The notes beneath the pieces were generated by a model, which was not told the DNA's origin, ran no database searches, and worked only from the letters and a program-made list of their open reading frames with translations. Made by a program: the position numbers and the translations under genes. A DNA stretch of 64,000 nt. Origin: WTKG01 sp963735005. GTDB lineage: Bacteria; Actinomycetota; Actinomycetes; Actinomycetales; Demequinaceae. Each line of letters opens with the position of its first letter. Position 1 is the first letter of the stretch. Location: positions 124,001-188,000 of the forward strand of contig CAVTJA010000007.1 of NCBI GenBank assembly GCA_963735005.1, given 5' to 3'. Shown piece after piece: positions 45,933 through 53,932 of this stretch.

Positions 45933-46662
45933 CAGAGAACGCGAGCCCGAGAGTCGTGAGAAGCAACAGTTCGCGCGAGTGGGAGTGGACGATCTTCGAC
46001 ACCGTGTCCGACAGCCGGAACGCGACGAAGAACGCCACCGACACGGCGCCGATCGCGATCCCCGCGGCCAGCGCGCCCTGCGCGATGGACGCGCCGACGA
46101 GCAGCACCGCGAGCAGCGGCAGGAACAGCGCCATCACGATGTCTTCCATGACCAGCAGGCTGAGCAGCACTGGGGTCTCGCGGTTGGCGACCCTTCCGAG
46201 GTCGTCGAGCAGTTTGGCGATGATGCCCGACGACGAGATGTAGGTGACGCCAGCAAGCAACAGGGACGCGGTCGTCGACCAGCCGAGGATCAGCCCAACG
46301 GCGAAGCCGGGAAGAGCGTTGAGCACCGCGTCGACGATTCCCGCGAGCCACGTCGATCGCAGGCCCTCGCGCAGGTCTTGCGGCGAGTATTCGAGGCCAA
46401 GGAGCAGCAGGAGCAGCACGACCCCGATCTCGGCGCCCACCTCGAGGAATTCCTGGCCGGCGCTGATGGGTATCAGGCCGCCGTTGCCCATGACGAGCCC
46501 GCCGAGCAGGTAGAGGGGGATGGTCGGAAGTCCGATGCGCTGCGCGAAGCGGCCCAGCAGCCCCAGCACGAGCAGCACAATGCCAAGCTCGATGAGCACG
46601 TTTCCCGCAAAACTCTCGGTGGTGATCAGCGTGGCTACCGTCGCGACTCCCGATGCCCCCAT
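45814..46662 (-). CDS. K+/H+ antiporter (CPA2 family), N-terminal fragment
   Basis: The N-terminal part of a KhtU-like monovalent cation:proton antiporter. From ATG 46662: a first helix in VLIELGIVLLVLGLLGRFAQ, the motif GLPTIPLYLLGGLVMGN, LLLLLLGLEYSPQDLREGLR (the conserved L-F/L-G-LE-x-S/D region), and a helix with SSSGIIAKLLDDLGRVANRE. True coding ends at about 45937 (TTLGLAFS); the remaining about 40 residues to 45814 are out of frame. Its start is 5 bp after the stop of the KhtT-like regulatory subunit, so the two form an operon. Confidence 0.85.
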   Translation of the reverse strand: MGASGVATVATLITTESFAGNVLIELGIVLLVLGLLGRFAQRIGLPTIPLYLLGGLVMGNGGLIPISAGQEFLEVGAEIGVVLLLLLLGLEYSPQDLREGLRSTWLAGIVDAVLNALPGFAVGLILGWSTTASLLLAGVTYISSSGIIAKLLDDLGRVANRETPVLLSLLVMEDIVMALFLPLLAVLLVGASIAQGALAAGIAIGAVSVAFFVAFRLSDTVSKIVHSHSRELLLLTTLGLAFSGGGPRGGGAGVCRRGCVPARPDVLGPGRRRRAGVDAAAT

Positions 46663-46667
46663 GCGGA

Positions 46668-47147
46668 TCAGCCCGTCAGGATGGCGGAGGCCTGGGTGAC
46701 GGCGTCTTGCGAGCCCATCACGAGCACTGTGTCTCCGGCTTTGAACACGAACGTCGGCTCTGGGCCCGGCTCGGCGTCGTCCCCGCGGATGACCGCGACG
46801 ACGGAGGCGGACGTCTTGGTCCGGATGTGGCCGTCGGCGATCGCCTTGCCCGTCAGCCCGCCCTTGGCGGGCATGGTGACCCACTCGATCGCGAGGCCCT
46901 CGACCTCGTGGCGGAGATTCTCAAGGCGCGCCGTGATGTTGGTGCCGCCGAGAAGCTCCGCGAGGTGTCCCGCCTCGCCCTCCGTCAGCTCGAGCGAACC
47001 GATGGCCGCGTCAGGGTCGTCCCTGTCGAACACCGCGATGTCGCGCTTGCCGTCGCGCCGGACGACAACTCCCACCCGGTCGCCAGACTCCGCGGCGAAC
47101 TCGTATCGCGTGCCGATGCCCGGCAGCGGCGTCTCGAAGATTTCCAT
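46668..47147 (-). CDS. KhtT-like regulatory subunit of K+/H+ antiporter (TrkA-C domain)
   Basis: A 159-aa cytoplasmic protein. The N-terminal MEIFETPLPGIGTRYEF is the KhtT-family start, followed by a beta-rich region (RVGVVVRRDGKRDIAVFDRD), the EAGHLAELLGG helix and a C-terminal TrkA-C (RCK-C) domain (TSASVVAVIRGD; FKAGDTVLVMGSQ). In Bacillus, KhtT binds c-di-AMP and gates KhtU. It is directly upstream of the antiporter gene. A longer frame to 47252 is possible but unsupported. Confidence 0.88.
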   Translation of the reverse strand: MEIFETPLPGIGTRYEFAAESGDRVGVVVRRDGKRDIAVFDRDDPDAAIGSLELTEGEAGHLAELLGGTNITARLENLRHEVEGLAIEWVTMPAKGGLTGKAIADGHIRTKTSASVVAVIRGDDAEPGPEPTFVFKAGDTVLVMGSQDAVTQASAILTG

Positions 47148-47196
47148 GCGTCGAGCATCCCACGGGCCGATGCGGGGGTCTAGGAGCCCGCGCGGA

Positions 47197-48147
47197 TCAC
47201 CGGCGTCCCAGGTGTCGTCGCCGACGCGGGGCGCCCAACTGCGTGACTCCAACTGCGGCCAACTGCGGAAAGTCCGCCACGCGGCCCCATCCGTAGCGCC
47301 AGAAGAACGGGTTATCCGACAGGATCCACCGAAGCATCAACAGGTGGCGCCAGCCGAAGGTTCTGGCCCGGAACGCGGGGCTGACGTCGCCGTAGCCGGC
47401 GCGGCCCTCAGGCGCGGTCGGTGCAGGAAGCAGCAGGCTGGCGGCGGCGACATCGACGGCCGCGTCTCCTGCGCCGAAGTGCAGCCAGTCGCAGATGCCT
47501 GCGAACTCGCCACGATCGGCGAGCACGGTCAGCGGCGAGATCGCGCCGTGCGTCCAGACCGGCGGCTCCAAGGGTGCGTCGACGGCGTTCGCCCAGACCT
47601 CGCGAAACGCGTCGACGTCGATCCGCTCGCCTTCCGGGCCCAACGCTGACCTCGCCGCCTCGATGAGGCTCTCCCACTCCTCCTGGTGGTCCTTGAGCGG
47701 CCGCGCGGTTGTGAGCGATGCGGGCGCGCTGGCTGGCGCCGCCTTGTGCACGCGGCGCAACGCGCGCATGAGTTCCCGCGCGACCGACGGATTGAGGTGG
47801 GTGACAGAAGCCGCCGACGCATCGAGCCACTCAACTATTGCCCACGGGTAGGGATACTCCTCGGTCGGCGAACCCATTGCCACCGGGACGCTCGCGGGGA
47901 AGCGCCACAGTGGCGAGCACGACTCGAGCCACGGCGCGACGGCGCTGAGATGGTCCGCGCGCAGGGTGGTGGTCGGCAGGATGACGCCAAGGTCGTCTCC
48001 GAGGCGCGCGGCGACTTGGTCACTGTGGTGATAGACGCGTCCCAACTCGCGGTCCGCGAAATGCGGGAACTGCGCGCGCACGAGTCCGCTCACGAGTTCG
48101 TCGCTAACAGCGACCCGTGATGTGCCAATCGCGGGCTTGGTACCCAT
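47197..48147 (-). CDS. aminoglycoside-phosphotransferase-fold protein lacking catalytic Asp (copy 1)
   Basis: A 316-aa protein of the APH/choline-kinase fold. The catalytic loop, normally HGDxxxxN, reads HGAISPLTVL, so both the catalytic Asp and the metal-binding Asn are replaced (Ala, Thr). The metal-site Asp of the DxD-like motif is kept in GEFAGICDWLHFGAGDAAVD. It should therefore not phosphorylate by the normal mechanism. It is a paralogue of the next gene upstream: both share GRVYHH/GRWYHH, the WRFPASVPV/WTFPASVPV block and ICDW. A TACGTT hexamer lies 6 nt before the ATG. It reads toward khtT. Confidence 0.8.
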   Translation of the reverse strand: MGTKPAIGTSRVAVSDELVSGLVRAQFPHFADRELGRVYHHSDQVAARLGDDLGVILPTTTLRADHLSAVAPWLESCSPLWRFPASVPVAMGSPTEEYPYPWAIVEWLDASAASVTHLNPSVARELMRALRRVHKAAPASAPASLTTARPLKDHQEEWESLIEAARSALGPEGERIDVDAFREVWANAVDAPLEPPVWTHGAISPLTVLADRGEFAGICDWLHFGAGDAAVDVAAASLLLPAPTAPEGRAGYGDVSPAFRARTFGWRHLLMLRWILSDNPFFWRYGWGRVADFPQLAAVGVTQLGAPRRRRHLGRR

Positions 48148-48153
48148 GGTTCG

Positions 48154-48159
48154 AACGTA
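48154..48159 (-). promoter_or_regulatory. -10-like hexamer of APH-fold copy 1, leaderless
   Basis: TACGTT, 6 nt before ATG 48147; the same hexamer and spacing as in copy 2. Confidence 0.4.
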
Positions 48160-48182
48160 GTTTCGTGTGACGCGAGTGACAA

Positions 48183-48200
48183 GCCCCCTTGCGAGGGGGC
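48183..48200 (-). terminator. hairpin terminator after APH-fold copy 2
   Basis: GCCCCCT (48183-48189), loop TGCG, AGGGGGC (48194-48200), immediately past the stop at 48204. The T-run after it on the minus strand is short (TTGT). Confidence 0.7.
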
Positions 48201-48203
48201 AAG

Positions 48204-49124
48204 TTATCGCCGCCGCGCGCGCCCGGCTCGCGCTGGGGCGCGGACGTCCTCGAGGCGGTCCCAGCCGTAGCGTGTGAAGAACGGGTTTTCCGTCGCGATG
48301 AACCGCAGCATATATAGCAGGCGATAGCCGCGCGAGCGTTCGAGCAGCGGCTGTGTGAGTCGCCGGTACGACAACGGAAGCTGCTCAAGCGAGCTGTGGG
48401 TCATGACGAGTGTCGCCGCGCCAAGGTCCGCAGCGGGGTCCCCTGCGCCGATGCTCCACCAGTCACAGATCCCCGTGAACGCGCCGCGGTCGGTCAGGAC
48501 TGACAGCGGCGACAGGTTGCTGTGCGTCCACGACAGCGGGGTGTCGACGGGCTGGTCAACGGCCGCTCGGAAGAGCGGGTCGAGTACGTCGGGGTCGATG
48601 CGCTGGCCGTCGGGGCCCGTCATTGTCGAGACGGCGTCGATGAGCGATTCCCATTCGTCGACAAGCGCGGACAGCGGCACAGCCGAGTGGCGACCCAACG
48701 GTGTGCCCGTCGGCGCCGGCGTGTGAACTTCCTCGAGTGCGGTTGCGAACTTCACCCCGCCGTCGTCGTCAAGCGGGACGTTCGCAGCGGTCGCGGACTC
48801 ATGCCACGAGACAATGTGCCAGTAGAAGGGGAAGTCGTCGGACGGCTCCCCGAGAAACACGGGGACGCTCGCGGGAAACGTCCAGTGCGGCGCGACCTGT
48901 GCCAGGAGCGCCGGGGCGGCGGCGAAGACCGGCGACTGCCAGGCCTCGTTCGGCATCATCAGGCCGAACTTCTCGCCGATGCGGACGGAGGTGTGTTCGT
49001 GGTGGTGATACCACCGGCCCAACTCAAGCCCGTCGTATTCCGGGCATTGCGCCGCGATGAGGGCGTGGACGAGTTCATCCCCTGCGCTCGCGGCGCCGGT
49101 CAACTCTGACCGCCCAGTGACCAT
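48204..49124 (-). CDS. aminoglycoside-phosphotransferase-fold protein lacking catalytic Asp (copy 2)
   Basis: A 306-aa paralogue of the previous gene. The catalytic loop reads HSNLSPLSVL in place of HGDxxxxN, so catalytic Asp and following Asn are again lost (Asn, Ser), while the later metal-site Asp remains in GAFTGICDWWSIGAGDPAAD. Shared blocks: GRWYHHHEHTSVRIGEKFGL, WTFPASVPVFLGEPSDDFPF, and the ENPFF(T)RYGW(D)R end. ATG 49124 is preferred over GTG 49148 because of a TACGTT hexamer 6 nt upstream. The function is unknown; a binding or regulatory role is inference. Confidence 0.8.
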   Translation of the reverse strand: MVTGRSELTGAASAGDELVHALIAAQCPEYDGLELGRWYHHHEHTSVRIGEKFGLMMPNEAWQSPVFAAAPALLAQVAPHWTFPASVPVFLGEPSDDFPFYWHIVSWHESATAANVPLDDDGGVKFATALEEVHTPAPTGTPLGRHSAVPLSALVDEWESLIDAVSTMTGPDGQRIDPDVLDPLFRAAVDQPVDTPLSWTHSNLSPLSVLTDRGAFTGICDWWSIGAGDPAADLGAATLVMTHSSLEQLPLSYRRLTQPLLERSRGYRLLYMLRFIATENPFFTRYGWDRLEDVRAPARAGRARRR

Positions 49125-49130
49125 ATGAAG

Positions 49131-49136
49131 AACGTA
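49131..49136 (-). promoter_or_regulatory. -10-like hexamer of APH-fold copy 2, leaderless
   Basis: TACGTT, 6 nt before ATG 49124. Confidence 0.4.
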
Positions 49137-49182
49137 TCGGCGTGCCACCCGGCGTACAAGCCTCGCGCGGCACGCTGGCGGG

Positions 49183-50022
49183 CTATGGGAGCGGCGTGTA
49201 GCTCTCGATGCGGAAGGACTGCTCGTCGTCGGCGGCGAGCACGATCCAATCTAGGTAGACGGACGCTGGAGCGCCGGTCGTCTCGTCGTACGTGATGGTG
49301 GCGTCGCCGTCTGGGCTCGCGAGCGCCTGGTCGTAGAGCGCGACGATCTCCGCGAGGGTCCACGCCTCGACCTGGTCCCCAGCCTTCTGGCCCTCGACCT
49401 TGAAGATGGGTGTCATGGTCGCGGAGGCCACCTTGTGGTCGCGGACCTGAATGTTGTACGTGCCGGCCGCGGGACCGAACACCGTGTACGTCAGCGTGTA
49501 GTCGTAATTGGCGGGCTCGACCCACTCGCCGGGCGCGACAGTGGGCGGCGGCGTCGCGACGTTTCCCGTGCGGTAGTCGCTCCAGGTCCAGCAGCCCTCC
49601 TCGTCGTACGCGTCTGGGTCGTCCCAGCAGATCGAGGTCGGGGCCCCGGTGGCCGCGCGGGCGATCGTGTACTGAAGATTGAGACCATCGTTGCCCGCGG
49701 GCTCATCGGACAAGGCCCGCGCGAGTACCGACCCTGGCGCCTCAAAGAACGAGAGGCTCTCGGGCCCGGTGCCAGCAAACTCGCTGGCGTCGGCGTCGAG
49801 CGGGTAGGCCTCGACGACCTTGCCGTGGTCCACCACGATGTCGTACCAACCCGTGGAGAACCATGCGCTGGTGAGAAGCGCCTTCACCGTGTAGAGGTCA
49901 GGCTCAGTCCAGGTCTTGCCGCCTTCGGTGCCGCTCGAGGCGGGGGGCGCGCACGCTGCGAGGGCGAGCGCGGATGCGGCGGCGAGGGCCGCGAAGCAGC
50001 GGCGCAGGGGTGAAGTGCTCAT
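49183..50022 (-). CDS. lipoprotein with two DUF6174-like modules
   Basis: A 279-aa secreted lipoprotein. The signal and lipobox are CFAALAAASALALAACAPP. The first module starts TWTEPDLYTVKALLTSAWF and includes DIVVDHGKVVEAYPLD and CWDDPDAYDEEGCWTWSDYR. The second starts NYDYTLTYTVFGPAAGTYNI with QVRDHKVASATM and ends TITYDETTGAPASVYLDW. The pattern (Y-x-(V/L)-x-x...(V/I)xxGKV) is that of DUF6174-like domains. It is related to the membrane protein at 53933-54454. The role is unknown. Confidence 0.72.
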   Translation of the reverse strand: MSTSPLRRCFAALAAASALALAACAPPASSGTEGGKTWTEPDLYTVKALLTSAWFSTGWYDIVVDHGKVVEAYPLDADASEFAGTGPESLSFFEAPGSVLARALSDEPAGNDGLNLQYTIARAATGAPTSICWDDPDAYDEEGCWTWSDYRTGNVATPPPTVAPGEWVEPANYDYTLTYTVFGPAAGTYNIQVRDHKVASATMTPIFKVEGQKAGDQVEAWTLAEIVALYDQALASPDGDATITYDETTGAPASVYLDWIVLAADDEQSFRIESYTPLP

Positions 50023-50082
50023 GTGTAGTGGACGCACAGCCAGCTCCAATCGTTGGGCGCGCGGGCCCGCCGCCGCCGTATG

Positions 50083-50637
50083 TCAGTCGCGCCTTGCCAG
50101 CCATTCGCGGGCAAGGAGCCCGAATATGGCGTCGTCGGACACGGCGTCTCCGAGCCAATACGATTCGCGCTTGGTGCCCTCGTGCACGAATCCGAGCCGG
50201 TCCAGGAGCCGGGTGGACGCACGGTTGTGAGGGTCCGTCGTCGCCTGAATGCGGTGCACCCCGAGCACGTCGACGAGGTAGTCGCACATCGCGGCCGCGG
50301 CCTCGGTGGCCATGTAGTGGCCGCGGGCCCACCTGTGCAGGGTGTAGCCGATCTCGGCGGTATGGCCATCCTCGCTCAGGAAGACTGCCAAGTCTCCGAC
50401 GATGCGGCCGTCCGACTCGCGCTCGACGGCAAGTTGGAACCACTCGCCCGGCATGATGTCGCCGCGCTCGATGACTCCCTTGATGAGCTCTCGGGCCCGC
50501 TCGACCGGGTACGGCACCACCCACGCCTGGTACTTGGCGGTTTCGGGATCCGACCGACGCTGCGCCATGTCGGCGGCGTCATCCAGCGTCATGGGTCGGA
50601 TGAGCAGGCGCGCGGTGTGGAGCGGCGTAAACGGCAT
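50083..50637 (-). CDS. GNAT acetyltransferase (RimJ/RimL-like)
   Basis: A 184-aa acetyltransferase: TARLLIRPMTLDDAADMAQR at the start, the motif GDLAVFLSEDGHTAEIGYTL, acetyl-CoA segment HRWARGHYMATEAAAAMCDY, and ATTDPHNRASTRLLDRLGFV followed by HEGT at the end. This is the RimJ/RimL/SpeG-like subgroup that acetylates protein N-termini or small amines. A CACAAT hexamer lies 6 nt before the ATG. Confidence 0.9.
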   Translation of the reverse strand: MPFTPLHTARLLIRPMTLDDAADMAQRRSDPETAKYQAWVVPYPVERARELIKGVIERGDIMPGEWFQLAVERESDGRIVGDLAVFLSEDGHTAEIGYTLHRWARGHYMATEAAAAMCDYLVDVLGVHRIQATTDPHNRASTRLLDRLGFVHEGTKRESYWLGDAVSDDAIFGLLAREWLARRD

Positions 50638-50643
50638 ATGCCC

Positions 50644-50649
50644 ATTGTG
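50644..50649 (-). promoter_or_regulatory. -10-like hexamer of the GNAT gene, leaderless
   Basis: CACAAT, 6 nt before ATG 50637. Confidence 0.4.
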
Positions 50650-50765
50650 GCCCGAGAGCGCCGATGCCGCGACGGGAGGAGCGCCTACGCTTGGAGGGCG
50701 GCCGCAGCCCGAGCCATGGATCGTCGCGTCGCATCGCCGCCATGCGAGGGCGAGAAGGAGGCCAG

Positions 50766-50936
50766 ATGAGGTTCTTCAGGAGGCTCGTTGTGGGCAAGGA
50801 CGTGTCGGACTATTCCGAGCAACTCGCCCGTGAGGCCCACCAGGCGACGCCCCGCTCATCGCGCCGCGGCACCGCGCGCGCCGACAATCCCGAGGTGATG
50901 GAGTTGTGGGACTCCGGCAACAAGATCGCCGCGATT
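50766..50936 (+). pseudogene. truncated small protein with L7/L12 C-terminal-domain-like end
   Basis: ATG 50766 with GAAGGAG upstream opens a protein beginning MRFFRRLVVGKDVSDYSEQL. Up to about codon 57 it looks real: DNPEVMELWDSGNKIAAI, which resembles the start of the ribosomal L7/L12 C-terminal fold (aGnKI-x-AIK-x-(V/L)RE). After that the frame enters the antisense of the DUF937 gene and becomes Arg/Cys/Ser-rich nonsense to a stop at 51197. The 3' half appears to have been lost where the DUF937 gene ends. Short actinobacterial proteins with this domain exist, but the match here rests on a few residues. Confidence 0.5.
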
Positions 50937-51576
50937 AGCGCTTGCCGCCGCCGAGCAGCCCGCCCAGCAAGTCGCCAAGGATGTCCCCTCCGCCGCTGCT
51001 GCCGCCCGAGGACGAGCCGCCGAGCGCGCCGCCAAGCACGTTGCCCAGGATGTCGTTCAGGCCGCCGCCACTGCTACCGCCGGAGGACGAGCCGCCGAGC
51101 GCGCCGCCAAGCACGTTGCCCAGGATGTCGTTCAGGCCGCCGGAGGAAGCCTGATTCGACGAGCCCGAGTTACCGCCGAACAACTTCTTGGCGATGAACG
51201 CGAGCACGATCGGCGCGAGGATCGGCAGGATCTTCTGCATGAGGGACTTGCCGACGCCGTCGCCACCCACGGTGCCAAGCTGCGCGGCGACGTTGTCCTT
51301 CTTGTCGCCAAAGATGTTGCCGACAATCGCGGCGCCGTCGTCGAGGTCGATGTCGCCAAGGTCGATGTTGCCGGACACGAGGCCGTGATCCTTGGTCTGA
51401 AGCGCACCAAGCAGCGACTCCGCACCCGCGGGGTCGGACGCGTTGGCCTGGAGGCCCTTGAAGAGCGCGGGAAGTGCGGCAGACACGGCGTCGCGCGTGT
51501 CGCCCTCAGAGGCGCCAACCTGCTTGGCGATGTCTGCGATGGGCAGCTTGGAAAATAGTTCTTCGAGATCCGACAC
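50935..51576 (-). CDS. DUF937 (YidB-like) protein with Gly/Ser-rich repeats
   Basis: A 213-aa protein starting at GTG (SD AGGAG). Residues 1-110 are a DUF937 domain: LPIADIAKQVGASEGDTRDA, AALPALFKGLQANA, DLDDGAAIVGNIFGDKKDNV, and SLMQKILPILAPIVLAFIAK. From about residue 135 come repeats of LNDILGNVLGGALGGSSSGG and a final variant (DILGDLLGGLLGGGKR). DUF937 proteins are helical and of unknown function. A hairpin (51594-51612) lies in its 5' leader. Confidence 0.85.
   Translation of the reverse strand: MSDLEELFSKLPIADIAKQVGASEGDTRDAVSAALPALFKGLQANASDPAGAESLLGALQTKDHGLVSGNIDLGDIDLDDGAAIVGNIFGDKKDNVAAQLGTVGGDGVGKSLMQKILPILAPIVLAFIAKKLFGGNSGSSNQASSGGLNDILGNVLGGALGGSSSGGSSGGGLNDILGNVLGGALGGSSSGGSSGGGDILGDLLGGLLGGGKR
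51008..51141 (-). repeat. 75-bp-period tandem repeat in the DUF937 gene
   Basis: A block of about 59 bp starting at 51008 recurs identically at 51083, so the period is 75 bp (25 codons). It encodes the Gly/Leu/Ser-rich repeats. Such in-frame repeats change copy number easily. Confidence 0.85.
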
Positions 51577-51736
51577 GACAACTCCTCTGCTGAAGCCGCG
51601 CCAATCGCGGCTGTGCTCGCACTAGTTCACCACGTCGGGCGGCTGCACGCGACCCCCACGCGCGGTGCGCAATCCATCACTTCCCGCGCGCGGGGTTGGC
51701 GACGCGCGAGTAGCGTGACAAACAGGAGGTGGCGAC

Positions 51737-52114
51737 GTGGCCAACGACGTCTTCGTGCAGGCGTTCGAGCGGGGCGTTCCGGTGCTGATGCAGGCCACCG
51801 CTGTGACGCCGATCGTCCAGCCCTACGTCATCGAACACAATCGGGACTTCGCCTTATTGCAGACTCCTGACGGCGGCGCTGACCTCTACGGCTACGGCGA
51901 CGATGGCGGGTTGCTGTTCGCGAACCCCGCGGGCGGCGCGATCTGGGAGTTGGTGCTGACCGTCGCGCGCGTCAACGGCGCGGCAATCATTCCCGTAGGC
52001 GCGGCGCCCATCGTGGCGGACCCGGAAGTCCTCGGTGATCTTCCAAGCGAACTTCGCGACGGTGCTCGCGTGGCTACGGCGCGGCGAGCCTTGATGGATG
52101 CGCTCGGCTTCTAG
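51737..52114 (+). CDS. small protein of unknown function
   Basis: A 125-aa protein from GTG 51737, with AGGAGGT seven bases upstream. It has mixed alpha/beta character without a signal peptide or membrane segment; readable blocks are VFVQAFERGVPVLMQATAVT, ADLYGYGDDGGLLFANPAGG and LPSELRDGARVATARRALMD. I do not recognise a family; the middle vaguely recalls SseB-type domains, but I would not assign it. It is convergent with the ATP-grasp gene. Confidence 0.65.
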   Translation: MANDVFVQAFERGVPVLMQATAVTPIVQPYVIEHNRDFALLQTPDGGADLYGYGDDGGLLFANPAGGAIWELVLTVARVNGAAIIPVGAAPIVADPEVLGDLPSELRDGARVATARRALMDALGF

Positions 52115-52127
52115 CGCGCGCGGGTCG

Positions 52128-52970
52128 CTACGGCAGTAGCGCGCGAAACGCGGCGGCCGCACGCGCGGGCGCGCCGTCGTCCACCCAGAGGAACAAGCTT
52201 GGTTCGGTCACCTCGAGTTCGAGAAGCAGCGGGCCGTCCGGGCCCGGCAGCAGGTCAACTCGCGTGTAGGCGAGGGTTGGCAAGTCCGCGACGATTCGCT
52301 CGGCGACGAGCCGCTCGGCGGGCGTCGGCTGCGCGGCCACGATGTGCTCGTCCGCGTAAAGGCCAGTGGACGACGCCGTCTCGCCGGACAGGATCGCCGC
52401 CTTCGTCGCCGCGTGGGAGTACACCCCGCCCAGGTACACGAGCGCCCGCTCGCCCAGTTCGTCGATTCGCGCGATATACGGCTGGATCATCGCGGTCTTG
52501 CCCGCTGCGTGGAGGGCCGCGACGTGCGCGGCTGCTCCCGCGGCATCGTCCAGAAAGCATTTGGCTCCCTTGGAGCCCGCGCTGACGGTGGGCTTGACCA
52601 CGACGGCCCCGGCGAGCGAGCCTGCCGGCGCGGTGTGGCCGATCTCCACGAACGTGCTGGGCACGACCGGGTTTCCCTTCGCCGCGAGCTCGCGCAGGTA
52701 GCGCTTGTCGGTGTTCCACCGGACGATGCCGGGCGGGTTGAATAGCGTCGTCACCGCGGCGACGCGTTCGGTCCACGCGCGGAACGCGTCCAGGTGGTCG
52801 TGGTAGTTCCAGGTGGACCGCAGGATCACCAGGTCGTACGCCGCCCAGTCAACGCTTGGGTCGTCCCAGCAGGCGACTTCGGCTTCCGCCAGTTGTGGCA
52901 GGAGGAGCGCCTCGTCAGCGTCGATGTGTGGGAGTTCGCGGGTGCTCGCGAGGGCGATGCGGGCGGGCAT
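52128..52970 (-). CDS. ATP-grasp domain protein (RimK/glutathione-synthetase-like)
   Basis: A 280-aa ATP-grasp enzyme. The N-terminal pre-ATP domain contains DDPSVDWAAYDLVILRSTWN with YHDH; ATP-binding Lys and loop regions are in IVRWNTDKRYLRELAAKGNP and VVVKPTVSAGSKGAKCF, and the Mg-binding end is RVDLLPGPDGPLLLELEVTE. Relatives join carboxylates to amines; DcsG of the cycloserine pathway has a similar plan. The substrate is unknown. A TAGCCT hexamer 6 nt upstream suggests a leaderless mRNA. Confidence 0.82.
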   Translation of the reverse strand: MPARIALASTRELPHIDADEALLLPQLAEAEVACWDDPSVDWAAYDLVILRSTWNYHDHLDAFRAWTERVAAVTTLFNPPGIVRWNTDKRYLRELAAKGNPVVPSTFVEIGHTAPAGSLAGAVVVKPTVSAGSKGAKCFLDDAAGAAAHVAALHAAGKTAMIQPYIARIDELGERALVYLGGVYSHAATKAAILSGETASSTGLYADEHIVAAQPTPAERLVAERIVADLPTLAYTRVDLLPGPDGPLLLELEVTEPSLFLWVDDGAPARAAAAFRALLP

Positions 52971-52976
52971 TTGCTC

Positions 52977-52982
52977 AGGCTA
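52977..52982 (-). promoter_or_regulatory. -10-like hexamer of the ATP-grasp gene, leaderless
   Basis: TAGCCT, 6 nt before ATG 52970. Confidence 0.4.
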
Positions 52983-53000
52983 GCGCCGTGGCAGCCGGGG

Positions 53001-53789
53001 TCACCAGAAGTCGAAGAATCCCGTCTCGATCCAGGTCGCGTGGGCGCGGTAAGTCGAGCCCTTCTCGCGCAGATTCGGGTCGACGTGGACGTCGGCGCGG
53101 TCGGCCATGTCGTGGAGCCGCGCCACGAGCATCGTGATGAGCTCCTGCGTGTCGTACGCGCGGGTGTCACCGCCCGGCTGGGCGACCTCGCCGTAAGCGG
53201 CAAGGAAGACGCCGAGCCGTTCGCGCATCGTGGCGACGTCGTACGTGCCGTGCGAGGCGTCGGTGCCGAGGTCCGTGCCCTCGGGCGGCAGCATCGGCAC
53301 GTAGAAGTAGGCGGTGTACGCGAGGTCCCACAGGCGGGACGCCGGGTAGCAGTGGTCAAAGTGGATGGCTCCCACGAGCGTGGTGCCGTCGAACACGTGG
53401 CTGCGGTCGGCGAACGTGTTGTGGCCGATGACCTCTTGCGGCTGGCGGCCTGGGTCGAACCACGGATCTTTGGCGCCGTGCTCGAAGTCCACCGTGGCGT
53501 CGTGCCACTGGCGCTGCTTGCGCGCGACATCCTCGAGCAACTCAATTGCGTACCGCGTCTCGCCTTCGGGCGCTCCCGGCGCGCCCTCGATGTAGTCCAG
53601 GATCTCGCGCCCGGACTCGTCGAACCCGTGGAACGCGGGAACCCACGTGACGCCGCGGTCGCGCACATGCGTGAGGAGCCGTTGGATCGTGGGAGACCAC
53701 TCGGATGCCGCGCGTCGGACTGTGTCGCCCACCCGCACCGCGGTGCCGGCGAAGCCGTAGGTCGGGAGGGGTTCCTCGTTCTCGCTCAT
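53001..53789 (-). CDS. aminoglycoside-phosphotransferase-fold protein with both acidic active-site residues replaced
   Basis: A 262-aa protein of another APH subfamily. It has the family frame GFAGTAVRVGDTVRRAASEW, LLTHVRDRGVTWVPAFHGFD, ILDYIEGAPG and LWDLAYTAYFYVPM. The catalytic loop normally reading HND(F)AP(Y)N is HNTFADRSHVF, and the metal site normally IDFD is IHFD. So the catalytic Asp is Thr and the first metal Asp is His. It is unlikely to be an active kinase. It is the third such protein within 7 kb. A TAGGTT hexamer lies 6 nt before the ATG. Confidence 0.82.
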   Translation of the reverse strand: MSENEEPLPTYGFAGTAVRVGDTVRRAASEWSPTIQRLLTHVRDRGVTWVPAFHGFDESGREILDYIEGAPGAPEGETRYAIELLEDVARKQRQWHDATVDFEHGAKDPWFDPGRQPQEVIGHNTFADRSHVFDGTTLVGAIHFDHCYPASRLWDLAYTAYFYVPMLPPEGTDLGTDASHGTYDVATMRERLGVFLAAYGEVAQPGGDTRAYDTQELITMLVARLHDMADRADVHVDPNLREKGSTYRAHATWIETGFFDFW

Positions 53790-53795
53790 GGGACC

Positions 53796-53801
53796 AACCT
53801 A
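53796..53801 (-). promoter_or_regulatory. -10-like hexamer, leaderless
   Basis: TAGGTT, 6 nt before ATG 53789. Confidence 0.4.
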
Positions 53802-53932
53802 CGGGCAGGGACCAACCCGCGTGCAACCTATTTGTGGCAAATCCGGCATGTGTTGTGGCGGGTAGTTGTCACTCTGCGAGCGCGAAGGCGCGTCGCCGAC
53901 GCCACTCGGGCGTGTCGGCGCGTGTGCGGGAA

